Positions 4,087 through 5,624 of a stretch of DNA of 5,624 nucleotides are shown piece after piece. Source of the stretch: JBPYFK01 sp051984675 (GTDB lineage Bacteria; Actinomycetota; Actinomycetes; Mycobacteriales; Pseudonocardiaceae); assembly GCA_051984675.1 (NCBI GenBank), contig JBPYFK010000018.1, forward strand, positions 1 through 5,624. The letters run 5' to 3'. Within the stretch, counting starts at the first letter, position 1, and each line of letters begins with the position of its first letter. The notes below the pieces were generated by a model. It did no database searches and had not been told where the DNA came from. It saw only the letters and a program-made list of their open reading frames with translations. The position numbers were made by a program, and so were the translations under genes.

Positions 4087-4698
4087 TTAGGCGCCGTGCC
4101 GGGCGATTGCCGCTGGTAGGCGGTCGAATGCACGCGTCGCGAGGTCGGTTGCTTCCACGCAGGGGTCGCCTGTGTGGCGGATCGGGAGCACGACGATATT
4201 CAGCTCCGGTGTCGGCGAGAGCTGATCATTTGGATCGGTCGGCTGGTTGACGGCCACAGTGATCTCGCAGTAGTCGGTCTGGCGGTCTCGCACGGCTGAA
4301 TTGCCCCGCACCGTGATGGGGTCGCCGTGATGAGCGTTGCCAACGGAGTTGAGCAGGATCTGGTCTCCGATGCCGTGCCCGTCGGGCCATCGCCAGGCGC
4401 ACATGTCGCCGTCACGGTGGGGTGGCTCCAGCGGAGCGGACGGTGCTCGGCGAGCCTGGAGGTCTTGCGGGTCCAGGAGACTGCACGGGTCGACAGCCTC
4501 CCCCGGTTCGGCTTTGGCGGTCGCGATGTGCGGGTGGTGCAGCAGGCCGGAATACGGGCCGGAGGGAGTGTCGTCACCGTTGAGCCGGTCCAACAATGTT
4601 TCGTTCGAGCACGCGCTAGTGAGCGCCAGTCCTGCAGCCACGACAGCGGCGAGGCCTGCGAAGCGTCCACCCAGGCGAGTATCCCATGATCCCTGCAT
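4087..4698 (-). CDS. Secreted lipoprotein of DUF3558 type
   Basis: The product has 203 residues. Residues 1-29 form a signal peptide (basic RLGGR, then a hydrophobic core GLAAVVAAGLAL) ending in the lipobox-like TSAC with the lipidated Cys at 30, so the protein should be anchored on the outer face of the membrane. The mature part shows the DUF3558 (PF12079) pattern: DPCSLLDPQDL (70-80), MCAWRW (99-104), CEITVAV (144-150) and DPCVEATDLATRAFDRLP (178-195). The four Cys (72, 100, 144, 180) probably form two disulfides. The family is widespread in Mycobacteriales and its role is unknown. The start is fixed by an in-frame stop just upstream; no strong ribosome site is visible. The stop TAA (4089-4087) is followed in the same frame by 18 protein-like codons, ending at TAG 4032-4030, so the gene may have been shortened or may be read through. 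It diverges from the membrane-protein gene at 4833. Confidence 0.8.
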   Translation of the reverse strand: MQGSWDTRLGGRFAGLAAVVAAGLALTSACSNETLLDRLNGDDTPSGPYSGLLHHPHIATAKAEPGEAVDPCSLLDPQDLQARRAPSAPLEPPHRDGDMCAWRWPDGHGIGDQILLNSVGNAHHGDPITVRGNSAVRDRQTDYCEITVAVNQPTDPNDQLSPTPELNIVVLPIRHTGDPCVEATDLATRAFDRLPAAIARHGA

Positions 4699-4832
4699 CA
4701 GAGGCAGTTTGCTTGATCACGAGCCGGCGTAACCGCGAAACAGTGAAATCCCCACACCCGCGAGGCCATCGTAAAGATCACGATTGCGGAAACCGGCGCA
4801 GCGGGTGGCTCCGTTCTGATCTGATCTGGGCT

Positions 4833-5489
4833 ATGACGACTGAGGAGCACAGCCTCGCACGCTGGGACGTGGCCGGCGGGTCCTATCACGAGGATGAGGC
4901 CCCTGCCGATGTCGATGCTGCCCAGGATCGCGCGGCGCGCCGGGTGTTCGTTGCCTACTGGGTGGTGCAGTGGGTCGGCGGGGTGAGTATTGCCGTCACC
5001 GTGCTGCCGTCGTTGTTGGGCGTCCCGACCCTGGACCCCACGGTGTTGATCGTGGGCACGATCCTGGTCGTCGCGGTGGTGGTGGCGACGCGACAAGTCT
5101 TGTTGACGCTGCGTCGACGCACCGGGGTTCCAGTGGTGGCTGATCTACAGCCGGTGATCGCACCCCTGGCTAGCTATCTTGCGCACTTTCAACAGCTTTC
5201 CCGCGAAGTGCGCGAGATAGGCGAGGCGCAAGACTCGTTCCGAGCTCGAGCCCGAGCGCGCCAGGATGCTGAGGGCCGGCGTCGGGCTGTCGCCCGGGCG
5301 ACAAGGAAGATCACCGAGTGCTGCGAGATCGCCGCGTACCTCGCCCACCGGGACTGGCCTGGCGCCCGGTGGGTGTACCGCCGGCAGCTCCTCACAATCT
5401 TCAAGTTCTGCGTCAGGCTTGGCGTGGTCGAGCTGCCTGAGCAGGACACCTCATCTGAGAGGCGGGAAGAGTCGAACCCGAATTCCTGA
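4833..5489 (+). CDS. Two-helix membrane protein of unknown function
   Basis: The product has 218 residues. After an acidic N-terminal tail (1-33), there are two hydrophobic helices, about 38-62 (VFVAYWVVQWVGGVSIAV and on) and 70-93 (TVLIVGTILVVAVVVATRQV and on), separated by a short loop, then the basic LRRRTG. The remaining 120 residues are soluble and helical, with a charged, Arg/Ala/Glu-rich coiled-coil segment (about 121-160) and a Trp/Tyr/Arg-rich end section WPGARWVYRRQ (175-185). By the positive-inside rule both tails are in the cytoplasm. I do not recognise a family. ATG 4833 was chosen because codon character becomes typical there; the frame is open to ATG 4686, but that part has poor third-position G/C and would overlap the divergent lipoprotein gene's start. 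The ribosome site is weak (CTGGG at 4826-4830). The 134-base divergent gap 4699-4832 should hold promoters for both genes. Confidence 0.7.
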   Translation: MTTEEHSLARWDVAGGSYHEDEAPADVDAAQDRAARRVFVAYWVVQWVGGVSIAVTVLPSLLGVPTLDPTVLIVGTILVVAVVVATRQVLLTLRRRTGVPVVADLQPVIAPLASYLAHFQQLSREVREIGEAQDSFRARARARQDAEGRRRAVARATRKITECCEIAAYLAHRDWPGARWVYRRQLLTIFKFCVRLGVVELPEQDTSSERREESNPNS

Positions 5490-5569
5490 CAACCGCCAAC
5501 CGCGACCATGCCGAGTTCGACGTCACCCGGCCCACCATCTACCGACACCTCGCCAAGACGATCCGTTGA
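5489..5569 (+). pseudogene. C-terminal helix-turn-helix remnant of a serine recombinase
   Basis: The frame ends with AEFDVTRPTIYRHLAK followed by four residues (5510-5569, stop TGA 5567-5569), which matches the DNA-binding helix-turn-helix that closes resolvase/invertase-type serine recombinases (pattern 'a.efgVsRpTiYrhL'). The frame is open leftward into the membrane-protein gene, but nothing there resembles the catalytic domain, and the unit overlaps that gene's stop codon by one base. It is therefore a fragment of about 25 residues, a relic of a former transposon or invertase gene and without activity of its own. Confidence 0.6.
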
Positions 5570-5624
5570 CCAGGACCGTCCGCACCTGGCGACACGATCC
5601 CTACTTATATGGCCGCTGAACAGG

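Noticed and set aside
4200..4732. Long open frames overlapping the lipoprotein gene on both strands
   Set aside because: Shadows of the lipoprotein frame, which has a signal peptide, lipobox-like site and family motifs.
4686..4832. 49-residue N-terminal extension of the membrane protein
   Set aside because: Poor third-position G/C, His/Arg-rich text, and overlap with the divergent lipoprotein gene's start.
5466..5486. T-arm-like sequence GGGTTCGACTC on the minus strand
   Set aside because: The flanks do not pair as a T-stem, no other tRNA parts are present, and it lies within the end of the membrane-protein gene.
1..5624. CRISPR array, rRNA, complete tRNA, complete transposase or integrase
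   Set aside because: I looked for regularly spaced repeats, rRNA motifs, full tRNA cloverleaves and recombinase catalytic motifs, and found none.

Overview
The window is high-GC DNA with strong G/C preference at third codon positions, Shine-Dalgarno-led small genes and mycobacterial-type hairpin terminators. It also carries a lipoprotein of a family typical of Mycobacteriales (DUF3558). An actinobacterium of the Mycobacterium/Nocardia/Rhodococcus kind fits best; the species cannot be read from the sequence.

The key landmark is at 3046-3088: the 3' half of a tRNA-Asn(GTT) gene, from the anticodon loop to the discriminator base, with no 5' half and followed by a terminator (3092-3125). This is the usual scar left at the far end of an integrative element or prophage that inserted into the 3' end of a tRNA gene. 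Because the fragment reads on the + strand, the element should lie to its left (1 to about 3045) and the older chromosome to its right. No integrase is visible, so the window would show only one edge of the element.

Left part, the putative island edge (1-3045). A 518-base stretch rich in inverted repeats has no convincing gene. It is followed by a free-standing PAS-domain protein (519-905), an Imm1-like immunity protein with no toxin beside it (1043-1489), and, on the minus strand, a highly charged heptad-repeat protein (1559-2128). A 360-base gap then leads to a divergent small helical protein (2490-2837) and a gene-free strip (2838-3045) holding all but the edge of a tight cluster of four CAGCTG palindromes next to the tRNA fragment. 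Coding density is low and the cargo looks like accessory genes for sensing and for immunity to rival toxins.

Right part (3089-5624). A stretch of uncertain coding status (3126-3570) contains a strong 15-bp inverted repeat. It is followed by a small gene broken by a one-base frameshift (3589-3829) with a hairpin terminator (3852-3895). On the minus strand lies a DUF3558-like lipoprotein (4087-4698) whose stop codon is followed in frame by 18 more protein-like codons. Divergent from it is a two-helix membrane protein of unknown function (4833-5489), overlapped by one base by the C-terminal helix-turn-helix remnant of a serine recombinase (5489-5569). The frameshift, possible early stop and recombinase remnant suggest that this side has also seen decay or mobile-element traffic.

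No complete system can be reconstructed from this window alone. The observations most worth following are the tRNA-Asn attachment scar, the orphan Imm1-like gene and the divergent heptad-repeat/helical gene pair.
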